59,414 nucleotides of DNA, from contig JAAMPI010000150.1 in the NCBI GenBank assembly GCA_013054445.1, forward strand, positions 1 to 59,414. The letters run 5' to 3'. This stretch comes from Cudoniella acicularis (taxonomy: Eukaryota; Ascomycota; Leotiomycetes; Helotiales; Helotiaceae). The notes under the pieces are model-generated. The model was not told the origin of the DNA. It ran no database searches and worked only from the letters and a program-made list of their open reading frames with translations. The position numbers and the translations under genes are program-made. Positions 11,742 through 23,144 of the stretch are shown piece by piece (the stretch's first letter is position 1; each line of letters opens with the position of its first letter).

Positions 11742-14502
11742 ATGTCTACCGATACCTTATCAGACCTCTCTCGAGTTGCGGAGAGCCACGCAAAAACCCT
11801 TGCTTTTCCAGTCGTCCCTGCCCATTTACCTCCTTCTCCACCAAAGTCGGTCGATGACGGCAGTGAGGCATCAGATCAATCTGCTCCTGGGTCGAGAAGA
11901 GCCAGTAATGCTCAATCACAACCCCGATATCCGCTTCCCCCGCCATCAGTTGCTCCGATAAATGTTCTCAAGGAAGATCTTAAAACTCCAGATAACCACG
12001 TACCCAGAGACCCCCGACTGATACGCCTCACTGGCATACACCCTTTCAATGTCGAAGCTCCTCTAAGTGCTCTCTATGACGAAGGCTTTCTCACATCCCC
12101 AGAACTTTTTTATGTTCGAAATCATGGCGCCGTACCACAAGTGGACGATGCCACGATTCCACACTGGGAGTTTTCAATAGAAGGATTGGTTGAAAAGCCG
12201 ATCACTCTGACACTGAAACAACTTATCGATGAATTCAAGCAGATCACTGTGCCCATCACCCTTGTTTGTGCTGGAAATCGTCGGAAGGAGCAAAACCAAG
12301 TCCGAAAATCGAAAGGCTTTTCATGGGGGGCGGCTGGAGTTTCAACAGCCCTGTGGACTGGAGTTCCAATCGGAGAATTGATCAGACGGGCGGTACCGAT
12401 GCGTGGGGCGAAATACATATGCATGGAAGGAGCGGACAAACTTCCAAATGGTTACTACGGCACATCACTAAAACTGAATTGGGCTATGGATCCCAATAGA
12501 GGCATTATGCTCGCTCACAAAATGAATGGCGAAGCATTACGACCCGATCATGGGAAACCATTGCGTGTTGTCGTTCCAGGACAAATAGGCGGTCGCAGTG
12601 TCAAGTGGTTAAAGAAACTCATAGTTACCGCAGCACCCAGCGATAATTGGTATCATATTTATGACAACCGGGTACTACCTACGATGGTAAGCCCAGAACA
12701 AAGTGCCAATGAACCTAAATGGTGGACCGATGAACGTTACGCCATCTATGATTTGAGCACAAACAGTGCCACAGCGTATCCAGCCCACGAGGAGCAAGTA
12801 TGCCTTGTGGATGGCCCTGAGACGTACAGGGCAAGAGGTTATGCTTATGGAGGTGGAGGACGGCGAGTGACAAGGGTCGAGGTGACTCTGGACAAAGGAA
12901 AATCGTGGGCTTTGGCAAATATTCGGTATCATGAAGATGATTATCGGAACAACGCAGATGAAAATGAAGAGCTATTCGGTGGAAAACTAGACATGGAATG
13001 GCGAGAGACTTGTTTCGCGTGGTGCTTTTGGGAGATAGACCTCAAGGTTGAGGATTTGGCAATGTCAGCTGACATCATGGTGAGAGCCATGGATGAAAGC
13101 ATGAATGTTCAGCCACGAGATATGTATTGGAGTGTGCTTGGTATGATGAATAATCCGTGGTATCGGGTTACAATCAGCAAAGAAGGTGATTATCTTCGTT
13201 TCGAGCATCCGACTCAACCAGCTCTGATACCAGGAGGATGGATGGAAAAAGTGAAAGCAAGGGGTGGAAATCTTTCAAACGGATTTTGGGGTGAAAAGAT
13301 GGGAGCTGAAGGCGAGGAAGAAGGAGTTGTTGAAGCTAAATCGGAGATTAAGATGACCAAAGATGGCCTTGATAGGAGTGTCACGATTGATGAACTACGG
13401 AAACACGATGGCGACAATAACCCCTGGTTTGTTGTCAACGGAGAGGTCTACGACGGAACTGCATTTCTCGAGGGGCACCCAGGGGGTGCAACAAGTATTA
13501 CTGGTGCTGCAGGACAAGATGCCACTGATGAATTCATGGCAATTCGTGAGTACCCGTCAACGACTTTTTATCATAGACTCCTAACGTTTTTTAGATTCCG
13601 AAACAGCTAAAGGTATGATGCAAGCCTATCATGTTGGCTCTCTCGACGAAGCGTCCAGGGCGATTTTACAAGAAGGTGAGGATGTATCTTCTGAGAGTAG
13701 TACTCCTCGCCCCGTCTTCCTCCAACCAAAAACCTGGACAAAAGCAGTCCTTTCCACTAAAAAGGAGATCTCCGCCGACACCCGCATTTTTTCATTTACG
13801 CTTGAGCATAAGGACCAGATTATCGGTCTTCCTATAGGGCAGCATCTTATGATGCGATTAAGAGATCCTGTGACAAGAGAAGCCATTATTCGCTCTTACA
13901 CACCCATCTCTGAGGGAACTGACAAAGGTCTCTTGAATGTACTTGTCAAAATTTACTTCGACACGAAAGACCATGCAGGTGGCAAAATGACGAAAGCTCT
14001 TGATGCTGTTCCAATCGGCCACTTCGTGGATTTCAAGGGACCCATAGGCAAATTCGAGTATCTCGGAAATGGCAACTGTACGATAGGAGGGAAAACAAGA
14101 TTTGTCAAAAAGTTTATAATGATCTGCGCCGGAAGTGGAATTACTCCAATCTTTCAGGTTTTGAGAGCGGTTTTGTCAAATCCGAAAGATCAGACGCACT
14201 GTCTTGTGCTAGACGGCAATAGACTTGAACAAGACATTCTTTGCAAGGAAGAGATGGACAGTCTCGCCAAGGGCAATGAGGATCGGTGCAGGCTGCTTTA
14301 CGCTCTAACTCAGCCTGGAGAAACGTGGACTGGGCTCAAGGGTCGAGTCGGAAAGGAGTTGTTAGAAAAGGAGGTGGGAACTTGCTCGGTAAAAAATGTG
14401 GAAGAGCTTGTGTTGATTTGTGGCCCTGGAGCGCTGGAAAAGAGTGTCCATGGCCTCCTGAACGAGATGGGCTGGAAGGACTCTGATTTGCTATTCTTCT
14501 AG
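11742..14502 (+). CDS. niaD: Assimilatory nitrate reductase (NAD(P)H)
   Basis: Cytosolic enzyme that reduces nitrate to nitrite, the first step of nitrate assimilation. There are two exons, 11742-13545 and 13595-14502, with a 49-bp intron, giving 903 aa, typical for the family. Domains in order: a Ser/Pro-rich N-terminal extension; the sulfite-oxidase-type molybdopterin domain with CAGNRR, whose Cys176 should bind molybdenum; the Mo-co dimerisation domain; cytochrome b5 with HPGG (His579) and the second haem ligand His602; the FAD domain with RSYTPIS; and the NAD(P)H domain with GSGITPIF, ending in a CGPG segment and a C-terminal FF. The intron splits the His602 codon itself, so splicing rebuilds the haem-ligand segment AIHSETAK. 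ATG 11742 follows a typical pyrimidine-rich leader. No nitrite reductase or nitrate transporter gene lies beside it. Convergent with SRP68. Confidence 0.96.
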
Positions 14503-14864
14503 CAATTGTGCGGTACTGGACATACGTGTACATATTAATGGACGACAAGCTTGTTCTGTGGTTATGTTCTGATGCAATACGGCGCTGGTGGCTGGAAATT
14601 ATGGAGTTATGACCGTACATGTTCATGTAGGTAACGAATCAAAATAACAAACCTGGAGTACATATTGTACATTGTGGTCTAGGAATATGCCAAGTCTGGG
14701 TGATAATTTGAGTTAGCTGTCAATTGCAACCGGTGGGAAATAATAACTCAGGTGCTCTTCGATCAAGCCTCGGGATTCCCGGATTCAATAAGTCACAAGA
14801 GTTTGGGTTGGTGGATGATTGGTTGAGCAATCACCTACTGGTAATGCGATGAGGATGTATTGTT
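14503..14864. other. shared 3' region between convergent genes
   Basis: This 362-bp interval lies between the stops of nitrate reductase (plus) and SRP68 (minus). It must hold both 3' ends. I see A/T-rich patches but no gene. Confidence 0.5.
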
Positions 14865-16832
14865 CTATCTGCCAAAACCAAACCAACCCTTCTTCTGCTG
14901 AGCGGTTTGTTCCGTGCCTTGACTCGGGTGTACCACATCACTGGTGCCATTTTGAGTCACGTTCTCAATCTCCCTGCCTGGGTATTCGATGTAGTTCCAT
15001 GCGGCGTCGAAAAATAACGGTTTGACAGGTACCGGCTCTAGTCTTGGCGGATAAGTGACAAGGTTTGAGAAATTTACTACCTTAGTAGGGTACTCATTCA
15101 GGCGTTCGATGAGAGGTCGAGAAGAAGTGCTTTCATTAGCTTGGTCTGAATCGTTGCTGAGCTTGGAAAGTTCAACTATTGCCCGGTAACGTTGGACTTC
15201 ACCATCAAGTAGGGTTTTAAGGAACTGCACTTCGGAAGGGGAAACGGAAATATTAGGTGGTGAAGAATTCGGTGTGTCAGCCAATGAGAAGAGCTGAGAA
15301 TGAGCCGCATTGCACTTTTCTAATGCTCGAGCGATCAGAGCGAGGGCATTTTTCGGTTTCGAGAGCAAGGTATGTGATCGGGCAACGGTAAGGCATCTAC
15401 AAATATTGAGTTACTAAGCAATTCAAAGAATCTTCAATGACTTTGAAGATAGAAGACTTACGTTAGTGCTGAGAAATAGTTATATTTCGCATCCAGCTCT
15501 CCTAGAAATTCCGAATCGGCAGCAACGCCAGGTAATTCCTTGATAGAGTCAAGGCTTTGAAGTATTGAGTCGTAGAGTACTGCTTTCTCTCTCAGATGGG
15601 CAAGTTTTCGACCTGTGCCCTGTTCCTTCACTGGTTTTTGGTCCTTTCTAGTGTTGCCCATAAAATATACGTCTAGGGCTGCCCCATCACGTTCGCCAAC
15701 CAAAACTCTGTTTCGTCCTATCCGCCAGCTAACCATCTCGTAACTGACTGCCGTACGTGTAATTTGCAGACTTTGCATACGTCTATCACCCTGACTAACA
15801 CCTTCGGATACTAATTCGTCTATTGCATGCTTCGTTGCATCGACGACATCTTGACTTGAAATGAGGAGATCGTCATAAGCTGCAGCTCTATCCTTTGCCT
15901 GCAAACCACTCCCAGACGCTAAGGTAGCAGACAATTCTTTCACCGCGCTTTCCACTGATGCCAGCGCAGTTGCTATAGCCGCATCTTCCAAGTCAACCGT
16001 CCTCGATCTCCAGGTTATTGTCTTCGGTGCTGCCTCGGTATCCGAAGCTCCCGCCCGGGTTTTCGTTGGTCGATCATTCAACACATCAGGATCCAGTTTT
16101 TCGACTTGTGAGACTAGTTCCATATCTGAGCGGGGAAAGAACTTGCGAGCTATTACTGGTATAGCTACCGTTCTTGGCATCCTCAGTTGATATGCTCCGT
16201 AACGTAGGCTGAGATCAACTGGATCGGAAAGTAAATCCTTGAATAGATCACTTTTTGTGGCTGCAGACAATGCGCTGTATATTATTCTGGCTTCCGAATA
16301 ACTCTTCACGCAAGCCTCCCAGCTCTGCTTCTCAAACTCCATGGCTCCAGTCAACGAAGCTGCGTAGGAGCGAGCTTCGAGCACGTCTGCATTATTTGCC
16401 CCAGAAGCCTCTTGGTCTTTCAACAATTGGAAGAGGTTGTTTGCATATGTAGTGGCTTTGTGCAAGCGTGATGTTATGTGAGATCGAGTTGACCCAGTTA
16501 TACCCTTCTTTTCCGTCGAATGAATCTCCCGCATTGACATAGCATTTGCCCACGCTCTTTCAGCAGTAAGGAGGAGGAGATAGACAAACCTGAAAATAGC
16601 TTCGTCAGTCGGTAGGAGAAAATGAGGTCTTCACAACGTACTCATTGTTTCCCCTGATATCTTCCGTCGTTACTGGAGGTCTGGTGGTGTACTTTGCGCG
16701 GGGTTTAGTAGCAATCCCAAGTTTTCGGCGCAGGTTGTGGATTCGATTGGATAATTGTGCCCTGTAGGTTGCATAATCCCCGTAAAGTTTCGCTTTGTCG
16801 CGCCCAGAGACGACGAACCTGGTGATCTCCAT
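14865..16832 (-). CDS. SRP68: Signal recognition particle subunit SRP68
   Basis: RNA-binding subunit of the signal recognition particle, which carries ribosomes with nascent secretory chains to the ER. Three exons, 16832-16642, 16589-15462 and 15396-14865, give 616 aa (human SRP68 is 627). The N-terminus has the family's tyrosine/arginine-rich RNA-binding pattern: GDYATYRAQL followed by HNLRRKLG, then the helix with LLLLTAERAWANAMSM, which is created by splicing. A helical TPR-like body follows, and the C-terminus ends in a short WFGFGR tail. I chose ATG 16832 (MEITRFVV) because fungal homologues begin with a similar segment; in-frame ATGs at 16862 and 16922 would add 10 or 30 residues. Divergent from the PPR gene. 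Confidence 0.93.
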
Positions 16833-17353
16833 TGTTTTCTCAGTATACACAATGTCCACCATCAGCTTGCACAAATTGTGATTGATGGTGGTGGGGTCGG
16901 CGTCGGGGCGTGGGTTTAACAATTATCGGCTCGGTTAGGAAGTACTGTATTGCTGCCTCAGGTGCTTTTCCAGAAAATCGAACCATTGTCCATGGCCGTG
17001 GATGACTAGGGATTAAAGTCGGCAAAATTTCGAGCTAAAGAAGTACCATGAGGCGCTGCTGATTTCATGATTTTGCGTCTTGTCTCCATTCACGCTCATT
17101 TTTTTTGTCACAGGTGCTTGCGGGTTTAACCAGATTAAACGTCGCTAGATCGCCAGTTCAATGCTCTCTCTCGTCGAACAAAAAATGCTTTACAGTGAGC
17201 TTTTTTCTTGTTCCGTTTCTTTCTCTTTCTGCCCTCGAGCTCTAATGTGTCTCTTTTGCAGACTAGATCTCCACCTCCCATAACACCTTCTGACAAACAC
17301 CGAAAAGCAACAATCTCAAGGGGCGTATTCAGCGTATCCGGCGTGGATAGGGC
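16833..17353. other. divergent intergenic promoter region (SRP68 / PPR gene)
   Basis: About 520 bp between two divergent starts. If SRP68 starts at 16922 the interval is 90 bp shorter. It contains T-rich tracts near 17101-17106 and a pyrimidine-rich stretch at about 17200-17240, as expected just ahead of a fungal transcription start. No gene seen. Confidence 0.45.
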
Positions 17354-20300
17354 ATGCTGGAGCGCACGGCAGGATGTCTCGAAACAGGCAGTCTCCGGCG
17401 CCTGATGCCAGCTTCCAGCAAAGCATCGAAGAGCCGTCGCGCATTACATTCTGCTTTCTGGAATCATGCAGCAGGAGATGTTGAGCTCCCGCCATTGTGG
17501 GCTGCCTTAGTCCGTGGCATTGACTCTGTTGGTCAACGAGAAGAGCGTATCCCCGAACAGAAAGCTCCGACAGGCGGTGGGAGTTTATTTCTAGACTTCT
17601 TGTATCCAGCCAGCACATTCAACTTCCTTCGACATTACTCAACTTGGGGCTCAGACAAACAAGATGGCCGTTGGATGAAATCTGGATTTGCGAAATTTGG
17701 ACAAAGATCATACACATCTTCCGCTTCTGACACCATCCCAATGACCATTGAAGCGGTTTCTCTGGACGATAAAGGCGAATCAAATCCATGCACCGACGAA
17801 CAAAGCCTTTATCAGCTCCGTCAAAAATGGAGCCTCGTGAAGAACGATGATTATGACGAGGCATGGCGACAATATTCGCTCCTGGATGATTCGGATAAGA
17901 AGGGAGTACTAAGACTGCTTATACTATATTACTCAACTTCGCACCGAGTGCTCGATGCAGAGCGAACAGTTGACCTATTCGAAGCTTTGACTGATAAAGA
18001 GAGGAACCGAATGGTATATCGAAACACAATTCGAGCTCACCTAAGGCTACACAATGTACAAGACGCCCTCCGGCTGCACGCATCCGCTAAAGAAGTCCTC
18101 CAAGAACCCACCGCTGCGGATGAGCTTTTGGCTTATTTGATGGATATTTCATACTGGTCTCAAGCTTCTATGGTATGGTCTGGAGCTCGGAAATATTTTG
18201 TACCTGGATCCTCAAATGTTGGCCACGATATATTCAATATTGTTGAGAAATTCGACAACTTCCAAGATCTAGCTTGTCAACTTGCAAGGTACGCCGCCCA
18301 CGAAAAGGCCAAAGCCTCAGGATCAGAGGTGGAAGACCCCGAATCCGTCTTCTACAACGATTCCGGAGCTCTAAGGGCAGAGATAGAAGAACCTGCCCAC
18401 GAGTTGACCGATGCTCCTATCGAAATAGAGACGGGAGAACCTGAGGCTCTTGCAGCAGAGATAAAACAACCCGCCTCCATTTCCAATGATCAGTCTGAGG
18501 CTGTAACCGAGGCGGAAACGGGAGAATCCGAAGCTTTTAGAGCAGAGATGGAGCAATCTGCTTCCACTTCCAACGACCACTCCGAAGCTCTAATAGAGAC
18601 AGAGGCGACAGAACCCGAGGCTCTTGCAGTAGAGATAGGAAAATCAGCTTCCGTTTTCGACGACCAGTCTGAAGCTCCAAAAGAGACAGAGACAACAGAA
18701 CCCGAGGCTCTTGCAGCAGAGATGGGAAATCCTGCTTCCGTTTTCGACGACCAGTCCGAAGCTCTGAAAGAGACAGACACGGGGAAATCTGCGTCCTTTT
18801 CCCACGAACAGCCCGGATCTCTAATAGAAACAGAAATTGGAGAGGCGGCAACGGTTTCCTACAACCAGGCCGAAGTTTTAAGAACAAAAATGGATGAGTC
18901 CGTGTCAATTCCCGAGCTAGTGGAATTTGCTACAGCCGTAACAAAAGTTGCTATATTTAAGAGGTCTTCATTTCAAGCCCCCAGATTTTACCTATTGCTG
19001 CACTACCTTTATGAATTCGGTGCTCTCACACCTAAAAGGTTTCATGGACTTGTTAGCATGCTCGATTTCCTAGGGGAGAACCGGATCATGATCAGATGGT
19101 ACAAAAAATTGCGTCAGGATCCAGCATTCAAGTTCACTCGTAGCACGCTGAACTCCCTTATGCGCCTCTTTCATCACCGCCATAGCATCCTTGGAATACG
19201 GAAAGTCTTGGACGACTTTTTTCGCCTCCACAAACACCCCACCGAGCGCGCTTACAAGTTGGCCCTAACCGAATTCGCGAATCAAGGAGATGCCGAGAAT
19301 GTTCACAAACTATTTGATCAGTTTCTTGGTGTTTATTATCCAAACAGAAAACCTCTACCGAATTCGGACTACCTTACACCCCTTCTCCATGTTCACGCCA
19401 AGCGAGGTGAAATTGCTGAGGTTATCGAGCGTTTTGACGAGATTACAGAGAAATATGGCCTGCAGCCATCTATCATGTGCTGGAATATTCTCATTGACGC
19501 ATATGGCAAACTAGACCAAGTTGATGATGCATTTGCTTGCTTCGAAATGCTCCTCGAATCCACAACTATCAAGCCAAGTCACTATACCATTGGTACTCTG
19601 ATGGGCATTGCTACGACACGTGGTGATATCGATCGAGTCTTGGACCTTTTACAACTTGCTGAGCATCTAGAAATAAAAAAATCTGCAGCTATGTTTGATT
19701 GTCTCGTCACTTCATACATTCAAGAGGGCGATCTCGAAAAAGCCGAAATGGTTTGCGAGGAAGCGGTCTCGGAGGACATTTTAGGTTCTCGCACTCGAAT
19801 GTGGAATTCGCTGATTGTCGCCCACGCTCAGCGCCGAGATTTAAAAGCTGCAAATCGGGTGCTTCAACGTATGTCTAAGTTAAAGATTGATCACGATTCA
19901 TACACTTATGCAGCTTTAATGCAAGCCCTCGCCATTGTCGGCCAGCCAGATAAAGCTCAAGCTATCTTGAGGCACGTTTTACCAAAAGCTGGCATTGAAG
20001 CTACCAGCTTCCACTATGCTGTCGTTATGGGCGGTTATGTTCAGACGAAAGAGCCGGAGAAAATCTTTTCGCTTCACAGGTCCGTCGCTTCGAAGTCAGC
20101 GAGCACCAATGCAATGCTCCTGCGGGCTGTTATGCAGGCAGATCAGAATTTGCTTGAGCAGGGTACTAGAGGCGAGAAATTCAACCGTTCCTTGGCAATG
20201 TTCCTCGAGACTGCTTTCAATCCCAAAGAACTGTCAGAACCTGCAAAGAAGGGGATTGCTCGCTTGCCCCTTGATATCACATACTCCACATCTTTACACA

Positions 20301-21073
20301 GCTACGCCATGTATATCCTCAGCAAGAATAGCGAGTTTGATTCAGTCGAAACTCTTTATGCTCGATACAAATCTTCCCTTCCAAAAGACAAACAGGCGAT
20401 GCGACCGATCAAGATACTCTCGGCGTTGCTTGAACTAAAATGGCAACAATACGACTACGACGGTGTTACAGCCTGCTGGAATCTTGCCAAAGCTCGGGCA
20501 ATAGAGGCAGGTCAGGGTCTACTTCTTCAACCTTCCGACGGCACAAATCAACGGAATATTATGCGTTCACATCAATTGGATTTGGCGAAATTGCTTTCAA
20601 CCTATTTGAGATCTCTCGCCGAGCAAGGGAAAGCTGATGCAATGATATTAGCCGTTGATGACTACATCAAAAACGGCTTCATTCTCGACATTCACAATTG
20701 GAATACCTACGTCCAGTTGCTGTGCCAAAAGTCCAGAATCAAGTTGGCTTTTCAAATTTGCGAATCCAGGCTCATGCCCGGCTTCACTGGCTGGTCGCGG
20801 ATTCGCCAAAAGTTACCAGTTCGAAATAAGCTGCCAATAGAAATTCGTAATTTGAGAAAGAATCCACGTCATCTTCGACCTTGGCAAAGGACAATCTTTC
20901 GACTTGGGAAGTCATACCTCGATCTCTTGGAGGCAGCCACTGAGTCACCAGGATACCAAGCTCTCTTAGAGGATCTTCAGTACCAATGTCCGAAGGTCGT
21001 CCGAGCTATTGAGACGATGAAAAAACAAATGACGAGGGGTCAAACGGAACAAGTCATTGGGCGACGTTATTGA
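17354..21073 (+). CDS. Large pentatricopeptide-repeat protein, probably mitochondrial (cya-5-like)
   Basis: A single exon of 1239 aa. An in-frame TAG two codons upstream supports ATG 17354. The N-terminus is rich in Arg, Ser and Ala with few acidic residues, as in a mitochondrial presequence. The C-terminal two-thirds is a helical-repeat array with clear PPR units, for example near residues 706 (MCWNILIDAYG), 814 (RMWNSLIVAHAQ) and 849 (YTYAALMQAL). Large fungal PPR proteins of this type, such as Neurospora cya-5, act in expression of mitochondrial mRNAs, often cox1; the exact target here is not visible. Unusual: residues about 359-512 form an acidic, low-complexity insertion of 29-residue tandem repeats (listed separately). 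These break the helical array and have no Pfam-like look. Confidence 0.85.
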   Translation: MLERTAGCLETGSLRRLMPASSKASKSRRALHSAFWNHAAGDVELPPLWAALVRGIDSVGQREERIPEQKAPTGGGSLFLDFLYPASTFNFLRHYSTWGSDKQDGRWMKSGFAKFGQRSYTSSASDTIPMTIEAVSLDDKGESNPCTDEQSLYQLRQKWSLVKNDDYDEAWRQYSLLDDSDKKGVLRLLILYYSTSHRVLDAERTVDLFEALTDKERNRMVYRNTIRAHLRLHNVQDALRLHASAKEVLQEPTAADELLAYLMDISYWSQASMVWSGARKYFVPGSSNVGHDIFNIVEKFDNFQDLACQLARYAAHEKAKASGSEVEDPESVFYNDSGALRAEIEEPAHELTDAPIEIETGEPEALAAEIKQPASISNDQSEAVTEAETGESEAFRAEMEQSASTSNDHSEALIETEATEPEALAVEIGKSASVFDDQSEAPKETETTEPEALAAEMGNPASVFDDQSEALKETDTGKSASFSHEQPGSLIETEIGEAATVSYNQAEVLRTKMDESVSIPELVEFATAVTKVAIFKRSSFQAPRFYLLLHYLYEFGALTPKRFHGLVSMLDFLGENRIMIRWYKKLRQDPAFKFTRSTLNSLMRLFHHRHSILGIRKVLDDFFRLHKHPTERAYKLALTEFANQGDAENVHKLFDQFLGVYYPNRKPLPNSDYLTPLLHVHAKRGEIAEVIERFDEITEKYGLQPSIMCWNILIDAYGKLDQVDDAFACFEMLLESTTIKPSHYTIGTLMGIATTRGDIDRVLDLLQLAEHLEIKKSAAMFDCLVTSYIQEGDLEKAEMVCEEAVSEDILGSRTRMWNSLIVAHAQRRDLKAANRVLQRMSKLKIDHDSYTYAALMQALAIVGQPDKAQAILRHVLPKAGIEATSFHYAVVMGGYVQTKEPEKIFSLHRSVASKSASTNAMLLRAVMQADQNLLEQGTRGEKFNRSLAMFLETAFNPKELSEPAKKGIARLPLDITYSTSLHSYAMYILSKNSEFDSVETLYARYKSSLPKDKQAMRPIKILSALLELKWQQYDYDGVTACWNLAKARAIEAGQGLLLQPSDGTNQRNIMRSHQLDLAKLLSTYLRSLAEQGKADAMILAVDDYIKNGFILDIHNWNTYVQLLCQKSRIKLAFQICESRLMPGFTGWSRIRQKLPVRNKLPIEIRNLRKNPRHLRPWQRTIFRLGKSYLDLLEAATESPGYQALLEDLQYQCPKVVRAIETMKKQMTRGQTEQVIGRRY
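18428..18889 (+). repeat. 87-bp (29-residue) tandem repeat inside the PPR gene
   Basis: Four full units, at 18428-18514, 18515-18601, 18602-18688 and 18689-18775, each encode 29 residues of the pattern E-T-G/T-E-P/S-E-A-L/F-x-A/V-E. Each unit continues into a P/SAS segment and a DQ/HSEA motif. They are followed by two shortened 19-residue units (18776-18832 and 18833-18889), and a degenerate unit may precede the first. All units stay in frame with the host gene. The product is strongly acidic and probably unstructured. Confidence 0.9.
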
Positions 21074-21821
21074 AAAACATCATGTATATTATGTGATAAA
21101 CGTGTAATGAGCAGATTGTACAGTATATTCCAAATGTATAAATAGCAGATAAATTAGACAGCTCTACACATTTCAGCATCCTCTTCTCTTGAAGTCACTT
21201 TTTTAATGTCATTTACAAGGCCTAAGAAATTCCAATTACCAGTGAAGCTAGGGTATAATTCTAATGCCCATGTTTAAAGTTTGTGCGTTACTTGACATTA
21301 GCCCTGAAGCTACTAAATCAACAACGAGCGGATATTATTCTGTTTCCCAAGGTACTTGTAACAGTCTTTACATGACCTAATAAATCCTGAAGAATGAGTC
21401 ACGTGTAGTGTAAACGCTGTTTCAATTCATCCCTGTCCTCTGACTCCTCTCCCCACCAGCCCGAGTCCCTTATTAATTAAGCTTCTCCGAAACTAGATCC
21501 GAGACATGATCTTCACCTCGCACTGGCCAAAACAAGCAATCGCATCGCGATTGGTGGCTTGAATGGCAAGATCCCTCGTTCCATATTTTTGCTAATCTCA
21601 GCGCTTTGAAGCTGCTGGCTATATTGTCTCATAATCGGCAAGGTTTCATTCTTTCCTTACCCTTCCTTATGCTTGTGCACATCTCAGATTCTCCCTGCCC
21701 GAAAGAACAATGAGATCAGATCAGCTTGCACTGATCTTCTAATACCTTGGCATTCATCCATTCTCTTCCAAATTATACTTTTTAATTTTCCGTCTGAGGC
21801 AGGGCCTCTCTCGACGTCATC
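21074..21821. other. intergenic region upstream of the cutinase gene
   Basis: About 750 bp, A/T-rich at its left end and pyrimidine-rich nearer the cutinase start. It holds the PPR gene 3' end and the cutinase promoter. I see no gene and no regulatory motif I would defend. Confidence 0.45.
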
Positions 21822-22728
21822 ATGCATACGCCGATGTTTCTCTTCTTTATTCTCTTAGGTTTCTGTCAAACAGCTTGGTCTTCCGGGTTCTCGTGTGATG
21901 CCAGTGATGATGATTGTCTCGGGAGCTTCTTGAAGACTCCTTCGATATTGAGTGCTTTTTGGGGGACAGGATCCATCATTAGACAAAATGCCCTGTTGAA
22001 GAATAACACAGCTTGTCCGAGTATGGCTGTCATTTTTGCAAGAGGAACTGCTGAGCCTGGTACGTATAGTAAATCCATAAGCAATCACAATACGAAGCGA
22101 TTCGAGACGGGAAGGGAAAAGTCGCTAAATTCCGACATAGGAAATGTTGGAATCCTGACAGGTCCACCATTTTTCGCCGCCATGGCTGCTTATATCAATG
22201 GAACCAATCAATTAGCAATCCAAGGAGTTGATTATCCCGCCGATATTGCTGGTTTCCTCTCCGGGGGATCGATCATAGGCGCAGCAACGATGTAAGATTA
22301 CCTTCTTTTTTCCGATCACTCTCTTATATCATTCTGACAAGATATCCAGGGCCGCACTCGTAAATCACACAACAGCAACTTGTCCTAACACTCCTATCCT
22401 CCTTTCTGGTTACTCCCAAGGAGCTCAAGTTGTTCACCTCGCAACCGCCGGTCTGCCAGCCAACACGACTGCCAAAATTGCCTCCGTGGTGCTTTTCGGT
22501 GATCCCAAGAACGGCACCGCATTGAATGGGGTTGATGCGAGTAAAGTGATAACGTTTTGCCATACTAGCGATGATATTTGCAAAGGGGGCGATACCATAA
22601 GCCTGAGTCATTTGAATTATAGTGCCGACGCGGGTGCGGCAGCTATGTTTGCGTTGGGAAGTGCGGCACCGAAGCTGGGTATTACAAGTCAGAGGCTGAG
22701 ACCAGCGGATGGAGGCTTGGGTTCATGA
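21822..22728 (+). CDS. Secreted cutinase (CE5 family serine esterase)
   Basis: Esterase that hydrolyses cutin and similar polyesters outside the cell; common in plant-associated and litter fungi. Three exons, 21822-22059, 22141-22291 and 22350-22728, give 255 aa. A hydrophobic signal peptide covers roughly residues 1-20. The family block RGTAEPGNVG is formed only after the first intron is removed. The nucleophile elbow is GYSQG (GxSxG); the candidate acid and base residues lie in the DDIC and SHLNY segments. Cysteines occur where cutinases form their disulfides. The first intron (22060-22140, 81 bp) is a multiple of three and has no stop, so an unspliced message would read through with 27 extra residues. 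It ends in a good branch site and TAG, so I treat it as an intron. Convergent with the Atos-like gene. Confidence 0.92.
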
Positions 22729-23144
22729 TAATAAACAGAAATGAAGCGTTTTCTTAGTCTTTTGTAACTTTGACAACAAATTATTAAAACTAAATTGACG
22801 AGCGTAGAGGGGTTGTGAAAGTGCAGATGAAGGAAGTATGACCCTCGAGCCCTGATACAAGAAGCAAGGCATGGAGGTCATAAAAATCGACACTTCCCCC
22901 AATCCCTCTGCTATTTGGATGACGTTCCAGTCTTGACCCACCCGAGCCCGTAAGTTTGAGAGAAACCCAGCACGCTACAAAAATTGGATTTTCATATAAA
23001 CTGAAAATTATATATTGTTTGAGCGAATGCTACAGAAAAATTCTATTCAAATCCGAACAGTGCAGCCAAAATCTTGCCAAATTATTCAAGTTCCATTGCT
23101 CCAATGTCCGGGTATTCCTATATCCAATTGACTCCGGCAATAAT
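22729..23144. other. shared 3' region between convergent genes
   Basis: This 416-bp interval lies between the stops of cutinase (plus) and the Atos-like gene (minus). It is A/T-rich and should contain both polyadenylation regions. No gene seen. Confidence 0.45.

Noticed and set aside
22060..22140. 27-residue insertion in the cutinase as coding sequence
   Set aside because: Removing it as an intron restores the family block RGTAEPGNVG, and donor, branch and acceptor are good.
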